Below are positions 17,639-26,512 of a DNA stretch of 64,000 bases, one piece after another; position 1 is the first letter of the stretch; every line of letters starts with the position of its first letter. A program made the position numbers and the translations under genes. The stretch comes from CAVUPF01 sp963803755 (GTDB taxonomy: Bacteria; Actinomycetota; Thermoleophilia; Solirubrobacterales; 70-9), in NCBI GenBank assembly GCA_963803755.1, contig CAWDNP010000011.1:248001-312000 (forward strand), read 5' to 3'. A model generated the notes under the pieces. The model saw only the letters and a program-made list of their open reading frames with translations. It was not told the DNA's origin and did no database searches.

Positions 17639-17869
17639 ATGCGCCGGTTAGCCCTCTTTGTCTGCCTGCTGTGCTGTGCGATGTCCGGCTGCGGCGGAAC
17701 TGGAACCAGTCGTGCGATCTGTGAAAGTAGGGCCGAGCGTCACCTGTACACCGAAGTTACCCGAATCCACAAAGAGGTAATGGCACGCAAATTGACTCGC
17801 GCTCAGGGTGCTGTCAATGAAACAAATGCAGCGGAAAGGGAGAGCTCTGCGGCGGAAGAATGCGAATAG
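17639..17869 (+). CDS. Small predicted lipoprotein
   Basis: 76 aa from ATG 17639. Short basic N terminus (MRR), hydrophobic stretch LALFVCLLCCA, and lipobox-like MSGC, so it is probably lipidated at that Cys. The mature part (TSRAICESRAERHLYTEV...) is charged and helical with two more Cys. A longer frame starts at 17618, but the ATG at 17639 is directly before the signal sequence. Function unknown. Confidence 0.55.
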   Translation: MRRLALFVCLLCCAMSGCGGTGTSRAICESRAERHLYTEVTRIHKEVMARKLTRAQGAVNETNAAERESSAAEECE

Positions 17870-17912
17870 CGTCATTTAGAACCCCTATCCGGTTGGCTCT
17901 TGTCCGCGTCAC

Positions 17913-18734
17913 TCAGGCGCCGAGGAAGGAGACGATCAGGTGGGCGGCGCGCTGTGGCTCTTGGGCAAAGAAGGCGTGTCCGCAGCCGTCGAAGAGCTCG
18001 ATGCGGCTGTCGGGCCAGGCTGCCGCGAGCGCGGCAGTGTTGGCGGTCGGGATCACGACATCGGCACTGCCGTGGGCGATCAGGGTCGGCAGGCTCCCCC
18101 CGGGCATCTTCGGCAGCGGCTGCTCGGCGGCGTGCCAGGCGATCATCGCCGCCTCCTGAGCCGCCAGCACCTCGAGTGAGAGAGCTGCCCGCGCCGCCGC
18201 GACGACGTCGCCGAAGCGAAGATCGATATCCGCCGCCACCTCGGGCGGGAAGAGCACCGAGATCAGCTGCGAAGCCTGGATCCGTGACGGGCTCGAGTGG
18301 TCAGTGAGCCGAAACCAGGCCTCGGGCTCAAGGAGAACCGAATCGGGCCCACCAGGATCGGTCGCCAGCAGCGCCATCGCTTCGACACGCTGCGGCGAGC
18401 GCGCCGCGAGGCGTTGGGCGATGAAGCCGCCCATCGACCAGCCGACGAGCGGGATGGCTTCGAGGTCCAAGGCGTCGAGCAGGGCCTCGAGGTCGGCCGC
18501 CATAGCGTCAATCGTCAGCTCGCCCTCTCCGGGCTCGGAGCCCCCGACGCCGCGGTTGTCGGGGCAGATCACCTCGAAGGATCGTGCCAGCCCCATCAGG
18601 AAGCCCGGGTCCCAGTCGGCGCTCGTCGCCGCGTAGCCGTTGACGAGCAAGAGCTTCGGCCCGCGCCCGACCGAGCGCCAGGCAAATCGCCGCCCGTCGA
18701 TCTCGATCGCTGAAGTCGACTCGGATCCCTCCAC
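17913..18734 (-). CDS. Alpha/beta-hydrolase
   Basis: 273 aa, GTG start. Alpha/beta-hydrolase fold enzyme acting on an unknown ester or related bond. Visible features: oxyanion region LLLVNGYAATSADWDP, the segment VICPDNRGVGGSEP, the nucleophile elbow GWSMGG (Ser near residue 103), the acid in HGSADVVIP and the catalytic His in DGCGHAFF near the C terminus. No signal peptide, so cytosolic. No neighbour suggests a pathway. Close in style to 3-oxoadipate enol-lactonase-like hydrolases, but the substrate cannot be read from sequence. Confidence 0.9.
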   Translation of the reverse strand: MEGSESTSAIEIDGRRFAWRSVGRGPKLLLVNGYAATSADWDPGFLMGLARSFEVICPDNRGVGGSEPGEGELTIDAMAADLEALLDALDLEAIPLVGWSMGGFIAQRLAARSPQRVEAMALLATDPGGPDSVLLEPEAWFRLTDHSSPSRIQASQLISVLFPPEVAADIDLRFGDVVAAARAALSLEVLAAQEAAMIAWHAAEQPLPKMPGGSLPTLIAHGSADVVIPTANTAALAAAWPDSRIELFDGCGHAFFAQEPQRAAHLIVSFLGA

Positions 18735-18785
18735 TCAGGCGAACCTACAGGCCTCTCCCCCGGTTTGGCCTCACCGGCCCTGACC

Positions 18786-20154
18786 TCAGCGCCCAGAGGC
18801 GGCGCGACGATGCCTGCGGGCGACGCTGAAGTGGAAGGACACCGCGGGCCCCCTGATCCCGGTCTGGCCGATGGCCCCGACCCTGAAGACGTGCTGCCCG
18901 ACCCCCACCCGGTAGCTCTTGGGCGAACGACAAGGAGTGAGTGGGTGGCGGTCGAGCTTGCACCTGAAGTCGACGGCTTCGGCGCTCGCGCGGAAGCGGA
19001 AGCGGACGGCGGCCTTTCTCTGCTGGGCGCCGATCCGGATCTTGTGGCGTCGGTCGCCGAGCAGCCTCGTGTCGGGGGGCTTGGGGGGCGGAGACCGGTG
19101 CGGGGGGCGGGCCTTCGCCCGGATCGGTCGAGGTGATCAGCTGGCCGTACTTGCCGGCGCCGACGCAGAGAGATTCCGAAGGGCAGGAGAGGCCAAAGAG
19201 CGCGTTGGTGAGGCCGGGGATGAGCCGCACGGTGAACCATGCCGCCGACCCCGCGGTCGGGTTATGGGAGGCCGTGACTTCGCCGTTGTTCGTGGTCGCC
19301 GCGCAGAGAGAGGTGGTGGGGCAGGAGGCGGCGAGGACCTGGAACCTCGAGGCGAGCGGGGTAAGCGTCCAGGCCGCGGCGCCGGCGGTCGGAGAGGTAG
19401 AGGTGAGGACGTTGCCGGCGTTGCCCGCAGCACAAAGTGCGTCGCTGGGGCAGGAGACGCCGAGGATCGGGTTGAGGCCGCCGGGCTGGGTCGCGACGCT
19501 CCAGGCTTCGGGTCCGGCGGCGGGTGCGGTGGAGGTGATCAGGTCCCCCGCGGTGTCGCCGGCGACGCACAGCGAACCGCCGAGACAGGAGATCGCGTGC
19601 AGCCCGAGAGCTTCGGAAAGATGGGTGACCTTCCAGGCGCCGGCGCCGCCGGTCGGGTCGGTCGAGGTGAGGATCTCCCCTTCGAAGCCGACCGCGACGC
19701 ACTGGGAGCTCGAGGCGCAGGAGATCGCGAAGAGCGCCTTCGCCTTGGGGACGCGGGTCGCCTTCCAGGCGCCGCCGCCGGCGGCCGGTTCGGTCGTGGT
19801 GAAGACGCCGCCGCTGTGATCGACGGCGACGCAGAGCGAGGCCGACGGGCAGGAGACGCCCCATAGGTTGCCCTTGAGGCGTTCGTTCAGCGCGACGTGG
19901 GAGATCGCCCAGGCGCCGGCGCCACCGGTCGGGTCGGTCGAGGTCACGACCGTGCCCTGCAGACCGACTCCGACGCAAAGGGAGCTCGGCCGGCAGGACA
20001 TCCCGAAAATGGTTTCTTCGCCGCTGAGGCCGAGGTCGGTGACGGTCCAGGTGGAGGCACCCAGGGCGGGCGCCGGGAGGAAGGCCATCGAGGCGAGGCA
20101 GGACAGCGCGCCAAGGGCCACGGTCAGGGCCCTTAGCCTCCTCTTGCGCTTCAC
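18786..20154 (-). CDS. Secreted repeat protein, one homopolymer frameshift
   Basis: Signal peptide after GTG 20154 (good GAGAGGGGG upstream), then about seven ~50-residue repeats of the form GMSCPSxSLCVAVDxxGxVxTSTDPTGG, a cysteine-bearing propeller-like pattern. In the direct frame the C terminus turns into Arg/Pro nonsense after residue ~360. Shifting frame in the C6 run near 19083-19096 restores a good ending (VDFRCKLDRHPLTPCRSPKS ... HVFRVGAIGQTG) and stops at 18786. That ending matches the disulfide-bearing tail of the 21612 gene (FKCKLDKGAFVPCVSPKTY). The indel is probably a sequencing error. Confidence 0.7.
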
Positions 20155-20677
20155 CGCTCCCCCTCTCCCCCGCGTCGCTGGATGCATACGCTCAAACTAC
20201 GGTCAGGGCGGGAAAGTTGCGCGCAGCTGGCCTGCCAGTCCAACTTGGCGCTTACCTTGGCGCCTGATGAGCGCATCTCGGCGGGCCTGAGCTCTGCCTG
20301 GTCGGGTGAAGGCGCATCTTTTGCATTCCCGGCCCGGCACCGGCCTCGGCGCCAGCTCCACCCTGGCCGGGCAGAGGCTCCGGGGGCGGTCGGGGTCGTC
20401 GGCGGGAGCTCCGATCGGCCGTGGCCATGGGGTGGGCATCGGGGCTCGGAGAGCCGGAAGATGGCTTGGCATTTCGGCAACCTGACTGCCGGGGCTCAGG
20501 TCCGGGTGCTTGGGATCGGCTGATTCGCGCTACGGGCTCGAAGGTGCAGCGGTTCAAGTGTAGCCCTGGCGCAGCGCGGCTGGGCGTTCGCGGCTCAGCT
20601 AGCGGCGACAGGCGCAAAGAGGGGCTGGGGACATAACTCACCCCAGCCCCTCTCTTATCACAGTCTAAGTCCTCAGA
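20155..20677. other. Gene-free stretch with terminator and possible PASTA-tail remnant
   Basis: No coding frame here looks real. On the minus strand, 20240-20275 reads SSGAKVSAKL, similar to the LAPGAKVSVKLG ending of PASTA-type tails, so a decayed gene may once have ended here. A terminator lies at 20619-20654. Confidence 0.4.
20619..20654 (-). terminator. Rho-independent terminator downstream of the 20678 gene
   Basis: AGAGGGGCTGGGG (20619-20631 region) pairs with CCCCAGCCCCTCT (20641-20653) across a 10-nt loop. On the minus strand the stem is followed by a short T run (TTTG). It begins 24 bp after the stop of the cassette protein gene. Confidence 0.65.
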
Positions 20678-21382
20678 TCAACCGGCGTTGATCGTCGCGA
20701 CGAAGGTGCAGTCTGCATGTGAGTTCCCGTTGCTGTCGTGCAGCGCAGGGGAATTATCGACGTCAAAGACACCACTCACGGCGTGCCCGTCACTGCGCTG
20801 GAACGTGAATGTTCCCCGCGTCCGTCCTTCTGCAAGTAAATCGCCGGTGGTGAAGATTTCCCCGGTGCCGTCGTCAGAAACGTTCTCGGTAGTACCGCTG
20901 GAGCTAGTCGCATCTGAGTTGAACTCCACGCCAACTCCGGATGGGACATCGGCGGTTGCGATGACTGTTGGGTTGCCAGCGACGCAGTTGGCTGTGAGGA
21001 TGAGGCCCTGGGTGTTCAGGACAGTCTGCGGCCCTGAGCCCGTGTTTGCCGCGTAAGTGATCTTTGAGACTGTCATGCCGCCCACGGTCGTGGCGTTGGC
21101 GGCGTTGGCGGCGTTGGTGGCGTTTGTCGCCGCTGGCACCGTGCCCAGGGTCGAGGCGTTGATCTGGGTGCCGGTCAGTGAGCCGTTCTTAACCTTGGCA
21201 CCAGTCACCGCACCCTTCTTAATCTTCGCTGTGGTCACCGCGTTGTTCTTGATCTGCTTGGTGCCGACGCTGTTCTTGCCGAGCTTGCCGGCCGCGAGGG
21301 CGGTAGCGCCTCCGAGGATGAGGAAGACGGCGAGGGACGACATGACGTTGGCATATGTGAGTCGCTTGCGTATCTGATTCAC
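20678..21382 (-). CDS. Secreted cassette-family protein A
   Basis: 234 aa from GTG 21382 (AAAGGAG at 7-8 nt). Fixed N-terminal cassette: basic start NQIRKRLTYANVMSS, signal-anchor LAVFLILGGATALAA, then four ten-residue repeats (SVGTKQIKNN, AVTTAKIKKG, AVTGAKVKNG, SLTGTQINAS) and a low-complexity NAT/NAA run. The C-terminal ~120 residues (beta-rich, with CVAGNPTVIATADVPSG and HADCTFVATINAG) are unique to this copy. The repeats probably form a regular beta-roll or stalk presenting the variable domain outside the cell. Function unknown. Four related genes follow between 21 and 28 kb. Confidence 0.75.
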   Translation of the reverse strand: MNQIRKRLTYANVMSSLAVFLILGGATALAAGKLGKNSVGTKQIKNNAVTTAKIKKGAVTGAKVKNGSLTGTQINASTLGTVPAATNATNAANAANATTVGGMTVSKITYAANTGSGPQTVLNTQGLILTANCVAGNPTVIATADVPSGVGVEFNSDATSSSGTTENVSDDGTGEIFTTGDLLAEGRTRGTFTFQRSDGHAVSGVFDVDNSPALHDSNGNSHADCTFVATINAG

Positions 21383-21422
21383 GGAGGTCTCCTTTGATTG
21401 GGACGAGAAGGGAGGGGGGATG

Positions 21423-21451
21423 ACCCTATCTGCCTGATCGTGGCGGGTCAA
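21423..21451 (-). promoter_or_regulatory. Conserved cassette-family promoter A
   Basis: Minus strand reads TTGACC, 17 bp, TAGGGT, ending about 40 nt before the GTG start. The same spacing and nearly the same spacer (CGCCACGAYCAG...) recur upstream of three other cassette genes, which makes this a supported sigma-70-type promoter rather than a chance match. Confidence 0.7.
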
Positions 21452-21611
21452 CCGGGCGCTGAGCCGATCTCAGCGAACGGCTGAGGTCGGAGCCCCACGC
21501 GCCGAGGTTTGGAGGTGGACGGAAGGACGATTGGAGCGCGGCGGGACGAACTGTCCAGCGGCCGCCTCGGTGCCCGCCACGCAACCGTAGACATGGGCGG
21601 AATCGATGAGG

Positions 21612-22988
21612 CTAACGCTTCTTCTTGACCTTGAAGCTGAAAGTCGCCGGGGTGGGATCGGTGCCGACAGAGTTCGCCGCCTCGACCGAAAACGTGTGTC
21701 TTCCCGACTTGACCTTGTAGGTCTTCGGCGAAACGCAGGGCACGAAGGCGCCCTTGTCGAGCTTGCACTTGAAGGTCGCCCCGGTCGGATCCGAAGAGAA
21801 GCTGAACTTGACCCTGACCTTCTTCTTCGTGGTCTTGGTCGTCTTCTTGGGATGGGAGTCGATGATCGTGTCGGGAACGATCGGCGGCGCGAGGACGGTA
21901 TAGGTGACGCTCTGGGTGGCTTTGCCGCCGTCGGTGTCTTCGGCTTCAACGGTGAAGGTGTGCTGGCCGAGGGTCGTCGTATCGAACAGCGCACCGTTGG
22001 CGACGGTTCCAGCGCAGACTTTCAGGCCTGTGCCTTCTCCCGCGTTGCAGAAATAGACGGCGCTGACCGCCTCGCCTTGGGTATAGGTGGCGCCGTTCGC
22101 GGGAAAGGAGACTGCGACCGACGGCGGCGGGTTGTAGCTGATCTGGATCTGGGGTTGGCTCGTCGGCAAGGCGAGCTCCAAGCTGCCGCCGGGCGGCACC
22201 AACGAGGAGCCGCCGCCTCCGCCCCCGCCGCCGAATGTGACTCCACCGCTTCCGCCTCCGCCTCCGTAGTAGCCACCGCCGCCTCCGCCTCCGGAGCCAC
22301 CTTCAGAACTGCCACTATTGCCCCCTCCTTGGCCGCCTAAGCCCAGCTGGCCTTCTTCGCCACTTTCGCCTGCGCCTAATCCGCCCGAGCCTCCCGTGCT
22401 CTGCGTACCTTCGTCCCCGCCGTGGTTCCCGCTACTCGGAGCTTCGGCGCCTGCTTTACCCGCCGACCCTCCAGCGCCACCGGCGCCCATTGCGCCGCCG
22501 CTCCCGGTGCCGCCGCCGCCAGCAGCGACGATCAATCGGTCCTCGGGCGAGAGGCCTGCCAATCGGGGCGAGGTACGGACATCTGAGGCGCCTCCACCGC
22601 CACCGCCTTCGGTGTTGCCGGCCGCCCCGCCGCCATTGAATCCCCCTGCCCCGCCGATGAGGCCGCCGTTCTGGCCGCCACCACCCACCTCGACATAGAG
22701 CGTCTGGCCCGGGGTCACCTCCAGGTCGCCGCTCACTTGCGCAGCTGCCCCACCTGCGAGGTCGCTGGCCCCGCCGCTGCCGCCGATGGCGACGATGTGC
22801 ACGTGGAAGACACCAACCGGCACGGTGAAGGTCTGCTCGGCGCCGGTGAAGGTGAAGGTCTGAGTCGTCGCTTGCGCGGGCGCCACAGCCCAGACCAGCG
22901 TCAAGACCACCGCAAGCCCAACAAGGGCTGCCGCCCGACCGGCCTGGTGGCGTTGCGTTTCGTAAAGGGGTTGAAAACGAGGTGCCAC
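21612..22988 (-). CDS. Secreted glycine-rich protein with disulfide-bearing C-terminal domain
   Basis: 458 aa, GTG start. Signal segment (AALVGLAVVLTLVWAVAPAQA), a beta domain (TFTVPVGVFHVHIVAIGG) typical of bacterial glycine-rich surface proteins, then ~200 residues with long Gly runs (GGSGGGGGGGYYGGGGG), then an Ig-like segment (VAVSFPANGATYTQGEAV... CAGTVANGALFD) and a final domain FKCKLDKGAFVPCVSPKTYK...GRHTFSVEAANSVG ending in KVKKKR. Probably forms part of the outer surface layer. The C-rich forward strand in 22200-22700 is this Gly coding, not a repeat array. Confidence 0.75.
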   Translation of the reverse strand: MAPRFQPLYETQRHQAGRAAALVGLAVVLTLVWAVAPAQATTQTFTFTGAEQTFTVPVGVFHVHIVAIGGSGGASDLAGGAAAQVSGDLEVTPGQTLYVEVGGGGQNGGLIGGAGGFNGGGAAGNTEGGGGGGASDVRTSPRLAGLSPEDRLIVAAGGGGTGSGGAMGAGGAGGSAGKAGAEAPSSGNHGGDEGTQSTGGSGGLGAGESGEEGQLGLGGQGGGNSGSSEGGSGGGGGGGYYGGGGGSGGVTFGGGGGGGGSSLVPPGGSLELALPTSQPQIQISYNPPPSVAVSFPANGATYTQGEAVSAVYFCNAGEGTGLKVCAGTVANGALFDTTTLGQHTFTVEAEDTDGGKATQSVTYTVLAPPIVPDTIIDSHPKKTTKTTKKKVRVKFSFSSDPTGATFKCKLDKGAFVPCVSPKTYKVKSGRHTFSVEAANSVGTDPTPATFSFKVKKKR

Positions 22989-23169
22989 GAGTTACTCGCG
23001 TCTGAGCGTCCCACAAGCTCCGGAAGGAGTCAATCGCCGATCTGGACGTGATTGGCAGATCATCGCCAGACGGAGGTGAAATACCCGAAGAAGCACACTA
23101 CAAAAATAGAAGCGCAAATACCTCTCGGCAGGCTGCGTTGGCCGGGCGCCAGGTTTCGGCCGGCCGCGC

Positions 23170-23574
23170 CTATGGCTGCGCCGCCGGGTCGCCGGTAGAG
23201 CGGCCAGACGACGGCTCCGCCCTTGGTGCAGTGCTCTCATGCAAAGCGGGATCCGAAGCCGAATACCTCGGGGGCTTTGCCGGGGTGGTGTTTGGATTCG
23301 ACGAAGCCGGGTCCGAAGGGTTCGCGTTACGGACGCCGCCAGTTCCATCGGCTCCTGACTGCGCTTGACCGCGCGCTCCGCTTTCGGGGCTCCCGGAGTC
23401 GGTCTTCGGCGCGACCGTTGCACTCCGGTGGCCAGGGACGGTGCTCCCTTCCCGACGTTGCTGCCCGGCTGTCGTCGCCGCCGAAGTCCTATCCGAGGAG
23501 CCGCAACCCCCGATCGAGGCGGCGAGCGCCAGGCACACCGCAGTCAAGACGGCCAGACCGTGAGCGCTTCTCAT
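23170..23574 (-). CDS. Low-complexity predicted lipoprotein
   Basis: 134 aa from ATG. Signal peptide GLAVLTAVCLALAASIGGC ends with a lipobox (SIGGC), so the mature protein is probably lipid-anchored. The rest is Ser/Thr/Pro/Gly-rich and likely disordered (SSDRTSAATTAGQQ..., PSDPASSNPNTTPAKPP), as in wall-spanning linkers. No catalytic domain is visible. It lies between two surface-protein genes on the same strand. Confidence 0.55.
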   Translation of the reverse strand: MRSAHGLAVLTAVCLALAASIGGCGSSDRTSAATTAGQQRREGSTVPGHRSATVAPKTDSGSPESGARGQAQSGADGTGGVRNANPSDPASSNPNTTPAKPPRYSASDPALHESTAPRAEPSSGRSTGDPAAQP

Positions 23575-23610
23575 CCCAGATCGCCGTCGGGCCCGCCTGG
23601 GCGGCTGGCG

Positions 23611-24237
23611 CTAGCAGCCCGTGACCCTGAACGTCACGTCATCGAGCCCGAAGTTCGGCGACCCCGTGCCCCCCTCGAGTCTCACTTCGCCGGTCGTCAG
23701 AACCTCCGCGACTCCAGCTTCGGAGCTTGCGCGCACAGCGGAGAACGTGTTGCCGACTGGACGGAACCCTGTCGGGAGTGTGAAGGCGATGGAGCCCGTC
23801 GGCCCAGTAACCGTGCCTTGCAGGTGAACCTGACACTGCCGGTCTCGGTAGAACCCAGCATCAAGCCAGCCGCTGCCATAGTTGACGAAACCGTTTTCGA
23901 AGGCCGGTTGACCAGTGGCTCCCACCAGATGAACCGCTTCGGGGGCAGCGAGGTTCGTGGCGTTGGCGGCGTTTGTAGCGTTGGCGGCGTTGGTGGCGGT
24001 GGTCGCGTTGGTCGCGTTCACGGCACTCGTCGCATTGGGCACCGTGCCCAGCTTGGCCAGATTGATCTGGGTGCCGGTCAGCGTGTGCTTCTTCAGGCGG
24101 TTGCCAGGAATCGAGTTGGGCTTAATCTGCTTGCCGTTGATCTTGGAGGCCGCGTAGGCGGCTCCGCCGAGGACAAGAAAGACCGCGATCGTCGACATCA
24201 CGTTTGCGTAGGTGAGACGCTTGCGGATCTGCTTCAA
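23611..24237 (-). CDS. Secreted cassette-family protein B, leader interrupted by IS5
   Basis: 208 aa, TTG start at 24237 with TAAGGAGC upstream. Same basic start (KQIRKRLTYANVMST) and signal-anchor as its paralogues, but the cassette is the SKINGKQIKPNSIPGNRLKK type, then NATNA low complexity and a unique C-terminal domain (CQVHLQGTVTGPTGSIAFTL... VTFRVTGC) resembling a short beta-jelly-roll. The IS5 element at 24253-25148 separates the gene from its conserved promoter at 25178-25206, so expression from that promoter is probably lost or altered. Confidence 0.75.
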   Translation of the reverse strand: MKQIRKRLTYANVMSTIAVFLVLGGAAYAASKINGKQIKPNSIPGNRLKKHTLTGTQINLAKLGTVPNATSAVNATNATTATNAANATNAANATNLAAPEAVHLVGATGQPAFENGFVNYGSGWLDAGFYRDRQCQVHLQGTVTGPTGSIAFTLPTGFRPVGNTFSAVRASSEAGVAEVLTTGEVRLEGGTGSPNFGLDDVTFRVTGC

Positions 24238-24252
24238 CTGAATAGCTCCTTA

Positions 24253-25148
24253 GAGCCCCTTTCAAAATGACTCCCCCGCCTGAAGCTGCTTGAAGCAGAT
24301 CAGGCAGCAGCCAATCGTCAGGAATGCCTGGTGGATGTCGGCCCGGCGCTCGTAGCGCACCCGCAAACGGCGGTACTGGTGAAGCCAGGAGATGGTGCGC
24401 TCGACGACCCAGCGACGACGACCGAGGCCAGAGCCGTGAGGATCGCTGGGCCTGGCGACCCTGACCTTGATCCTGCGGTGGTGCAGTTCGCGCCTGGACT
24501 TCCGTGAGTGATAGGCCCGATCGCCGTAGACGCTCTTTGGTCTTCGCCTGGGCCGCCCTCGCCGCCCCCGCACCGGCGCCACGGCGTCCACCAGCGCCAC
24601 GAAACGGGTGATGTCGTTGACGTTTGCGGCGGTGAGCTCGGTGGCGAGTGGGTTGCCCTGCCCGCAGGTGATCAGATGGTGCTTGGAGCCCAGCTTTCGG
24701 CGGTCTACTGGGCTCGGGCCGGTGTGCTCGCCCCCCCGAAGGCACGCACGTGGGAGGAGTCGACCGCAGCCCGCTGCCAATCGATTTCGCCAGCTGCGTT
24801 CAGCCGGGCGAGCAGCGCCTCGTGGAGTTGCTGCCACACGCCTTGCTCTTGCCAGTCGCGCAGGCGCCGCCAACACGTGACACCTGAGCCGCAGCCCATC
24901 TCCTGGGGAAGATCCTCCCAGGGGATGCCGGTCTTCAAGACGAAGAGGATGCCGGTCAGGGTGTGGCGGTCGGGCACACGCTTGCGACCGGGGTAGCGGT
25001 AGCGGCGCTCTACCTTCGGGATCAGCGGCTCCACCACCTCCCAGAGATCGTCGGGGACCAACGGTGAAGCCATTTCGCGCTCCCTTCTCGGGTTTACGCG
25101 TTATGGATTCGTCGGCGGCTCCGCGGAACCTCTTTCTGAAAGGGGCTC
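24253..25148. mobile_element. IS5-family (IS427-type) insertion sequence
   Basis: 896-bp element with terminal inverted repeats GAGCCCCTTTCA.../...GAAAGGGGCTC, flanked on both sides by TTA (24250-24252 and 25149-25151). It encodes a transposase in two frames. The paralogous leader at 28180-28195 (GCTCCTTAGGTCGAGG) shows the empty site, with a single TTA, confirming the 3-bp duplication. Its ends differ by one base from the four MITEs in this window. Confidence 0.9.
24262..25073 (-). CDS. IS5-family transposase made by -1 frameshifting
   Basis: Two overlapping frames. The first (ATG 25073 to stop at 24705) gives the N-terminal domain MASPLVPDDLWEVVEPLIP... with the first catalytic Asp in AVDSSHVRAFGG. 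The second carries the rest, with Asp in VYGDRAYHS and Glu in WVVERTISWLHQYRRL, and stops at 24262 inside the terminal repeat. A seven-G run (C7 at 24731-24737 on the forward strand) lies where a -1 slip joins the frames, giving a ~270 aa DDE protein. Programmed -1 frameshifting is known for IS427-type elements. It appears intact. Confidence 0.9.
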
Positions 25149-25177
25149 TTAGGTTGAGGACGAGGCAGGGCTCGGCG

Positions 25178-25206
25178 AGCCTATCCAGCTGGTCGTGGTG
25201 GGTCAA
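25178..25206 (-). promoter_or_regulatory. Conserved cassette-family promoter B, cut off by IS5
   Basis: Minus strand TTGACC, 17 bp, TAGGCT, matching promoters A, C and D. It points toward the 23611 gene, but 900 bp of IS5 DNA now lies between. The -10 has one change (TAGGCT for TAGGGT). Confidence 0.6.
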
Positions 25207-25306
25207 CCGCGCGCCGGGCCGATCTCAGCGGACAGTCGAGATCGACGCCTGCGCGGGGTGGACGGAGGTGGACGGGAGGAACAACCTGGGCGTGCCGGGA
25301 CGAACA

Positions 25307-25332
25307 ACAGCGCCGCCCGCGGGCGGCGCTGT
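25307..25332 (-). terminator. Terminator downstream of the 25434 gene
   Basis: Perfect 13-bp self-complementary stem ACAGCGCCGCCCG/CGGGCGGCGCTGT with almost no loop, 100 bp after the stop of cassette gene C. On the minus strand it is followed by TGTTGTTCG, a weak U-rich tail. Confidence 0.5.
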
Positions 25333-25433
25333 TTGGCGGGTAGGTCGGCTACACGGTTGGCCCCCTCACGCTCACCTCGGATCTCGATCACGACTCCGGG
25401 CCCGAGCGCGGCAGCCGGACCGCCGAACGACTA

Positions 25434-26045
25434 CTAGCAGAGCACGATCAGGTGGAAGTTGAAGTCAGTCTGCGCTTCCGTCGTCGCTTTCCACGTCACC
25501 ACTTTGACCTGCGTCGGCTGTTCGCCTCCACGCACGGTCGCGATGCCTGGGCTCACAATTTCGTTGCCGGGCTGGCCGACGCTCGCCACCCAGGTGCAAG
25601 TGGAGACGTCGCGTGGGAACGTGACGATCACGTCGCCTATTGTGTACCGTTCAACGCTCACACCACTCGTGCCGCGCACTAAGGTGGCCGCCGTTCCGTT
25701 GTTGGTGACCACCGCACTCAGCAGGTTTGAGCTCCGCTCGAATGCCGTCGGGAGACTCCCACCCAGGGCGTTCGCGTTGGCTGCGGTCGTGGCGTTCGGA
25801 ACCGTGCCCAGGGTCGAAGCGCTGATCTGGGTGCCGGTCAGTGAGCCGTTTGCGACCTTGGCACCGGTGACTGCGCCCTTTTTGATCTTGGCGGAGGTCA
25901 CAGCATTGTTCTTGATCTGCTTGGTGCCGACGCTGTTCTTGCCCAGCTTGCCGGCCGCCAGGGCGGTGGCGCCGCCGAGGATGAGGAAGACGGCGATCGA
26001 CGACATCACGTTCGCATAGGTGAGGCGCTTGCGTATTTGCTTCAC
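25434..26045 (-). CDS. Secreted cassette-family protein C
   Basis: 203 aa from GTG 26045 (GGAGACCCTCC upstream). Cassette as in protein A: KQIRKRLTYANVMSSIAVFL, then KLGKNSVGTKQIKNN and AVTSAKIKKG-type ten-residue repeats. The low-complexity NAT segment is short (NATTAANANALGG). The unique C-terminal ~100 residues (VERYTIGDVIVTFPRDVSTC... FNFHLIVLC) form a predicted beta domain with two Cys. Promoter C lies 42 bp upstream. Confidence 0.75.
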   Translation of the reverse strand: MKQIRKRLTYANVMSSIAVFLILGGATALAAGKLGKNSVGTKQIKNNAVTSAKIKKGAVTGAKVANGSLTGTQISASTLGTVPNATTAANANALGGSLPTAFERSSNLLSAVVTNNGTAATLVRGTSGVSVERYTIGDVIVTFPRDVSTCTWVASVGQPGNEIVSPGIATVRGGEQPTQVKVVTWKATTEAQTDFNFHLIVLC

Positions 26046-26086
26046 GGAGGGTCTCCTTGCGTTGGGGACGAGAAGGGAGGGAGGCG

Positions 26087-26115
26087 ACCCTATCCGGCTG
26101 GTTGTGGCGGGTCAA
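26087..26115 (-). promoter_or_regulatory. Conserved cassette-family promoter C
   Basis: Minus strand TTGACC, 17 bp, TAGGGT, same register to the start codon as promoter A. The flanking ~100 bp is also conserved with the other copies. Confidence 0.7.
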
Positions 26116-26270
26116 GCCGCGCGAGGCTAATCTCAGCGGACGGTCGAGATCGACGCCCACGCGGAGCGACTGGAGGTGAAATGAAGGATCGACGAGGACC
26201 GACTTGGTTCGCGCTAAATGAGCTGTCCACAGTCCTACTGAGCGCCTGAGAGGAATCGATCGTCCCCTCG

Positions 26271-26305
26271 CAGATCGGGCGGTTGAGGTTCAGCCGCCCG
26301 ATCTG
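26271..26305. repeat. Perfect 12-bp inverted repeat
   Basis: CAGATCGGGCGG (26271-26282) and CCGCCCGATCTG (26294-26305) with an 11-nt spacer, about 155 bp upstream of promoter C. No T run follows on either strand, so an operator or RNA hairpin is as likely as a terminator. Confidence 0.55.
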
Positions 26306-26486
26306 CTGGTCCATCCGATCCGAGTCCTCGAAGCATGGGCCGCTGCGTGTGACTTATCAGGATTCACCGCCTGCCGCCGAGCGCTTTTCGTAAGACCTAG
26401 CGACCAAGAGGGAACCAGGGGCACCTGCTGCATCAGCAGGTGCCGGCGATGCTTAAGGGCACTGCGAATTGCCGTGGACGAAAGGG

Positions 26487-26512
26487 GAGCGGCGGCCCGA
26501 AGGCCGCCGCTC
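26487..26512 (-). terminator. Terminator downstream of the 26540 gene
   Basis: Perfect 11-bp stem GAGCGGCGGCC/GGCCGCCGCTC closed by a CGAA tetraloop, 27 bp after the stop codon of cassette gene D. On the minus strand it is followed by CCCCTTTCG. Confidence 0.6.

Noticed and set aside
17876..17895. Fifth MITE end (TTAGAACCCCTATCC)
   Set aside because: Matches only the first ten bases, with no partner repeat nearby.
22200..22700. CRISPR-like or simple repeat array
   Set aside because: The regular CCG/CCT triplets encode the glycine-rich domain of the 21612 protein; there are no spacers.
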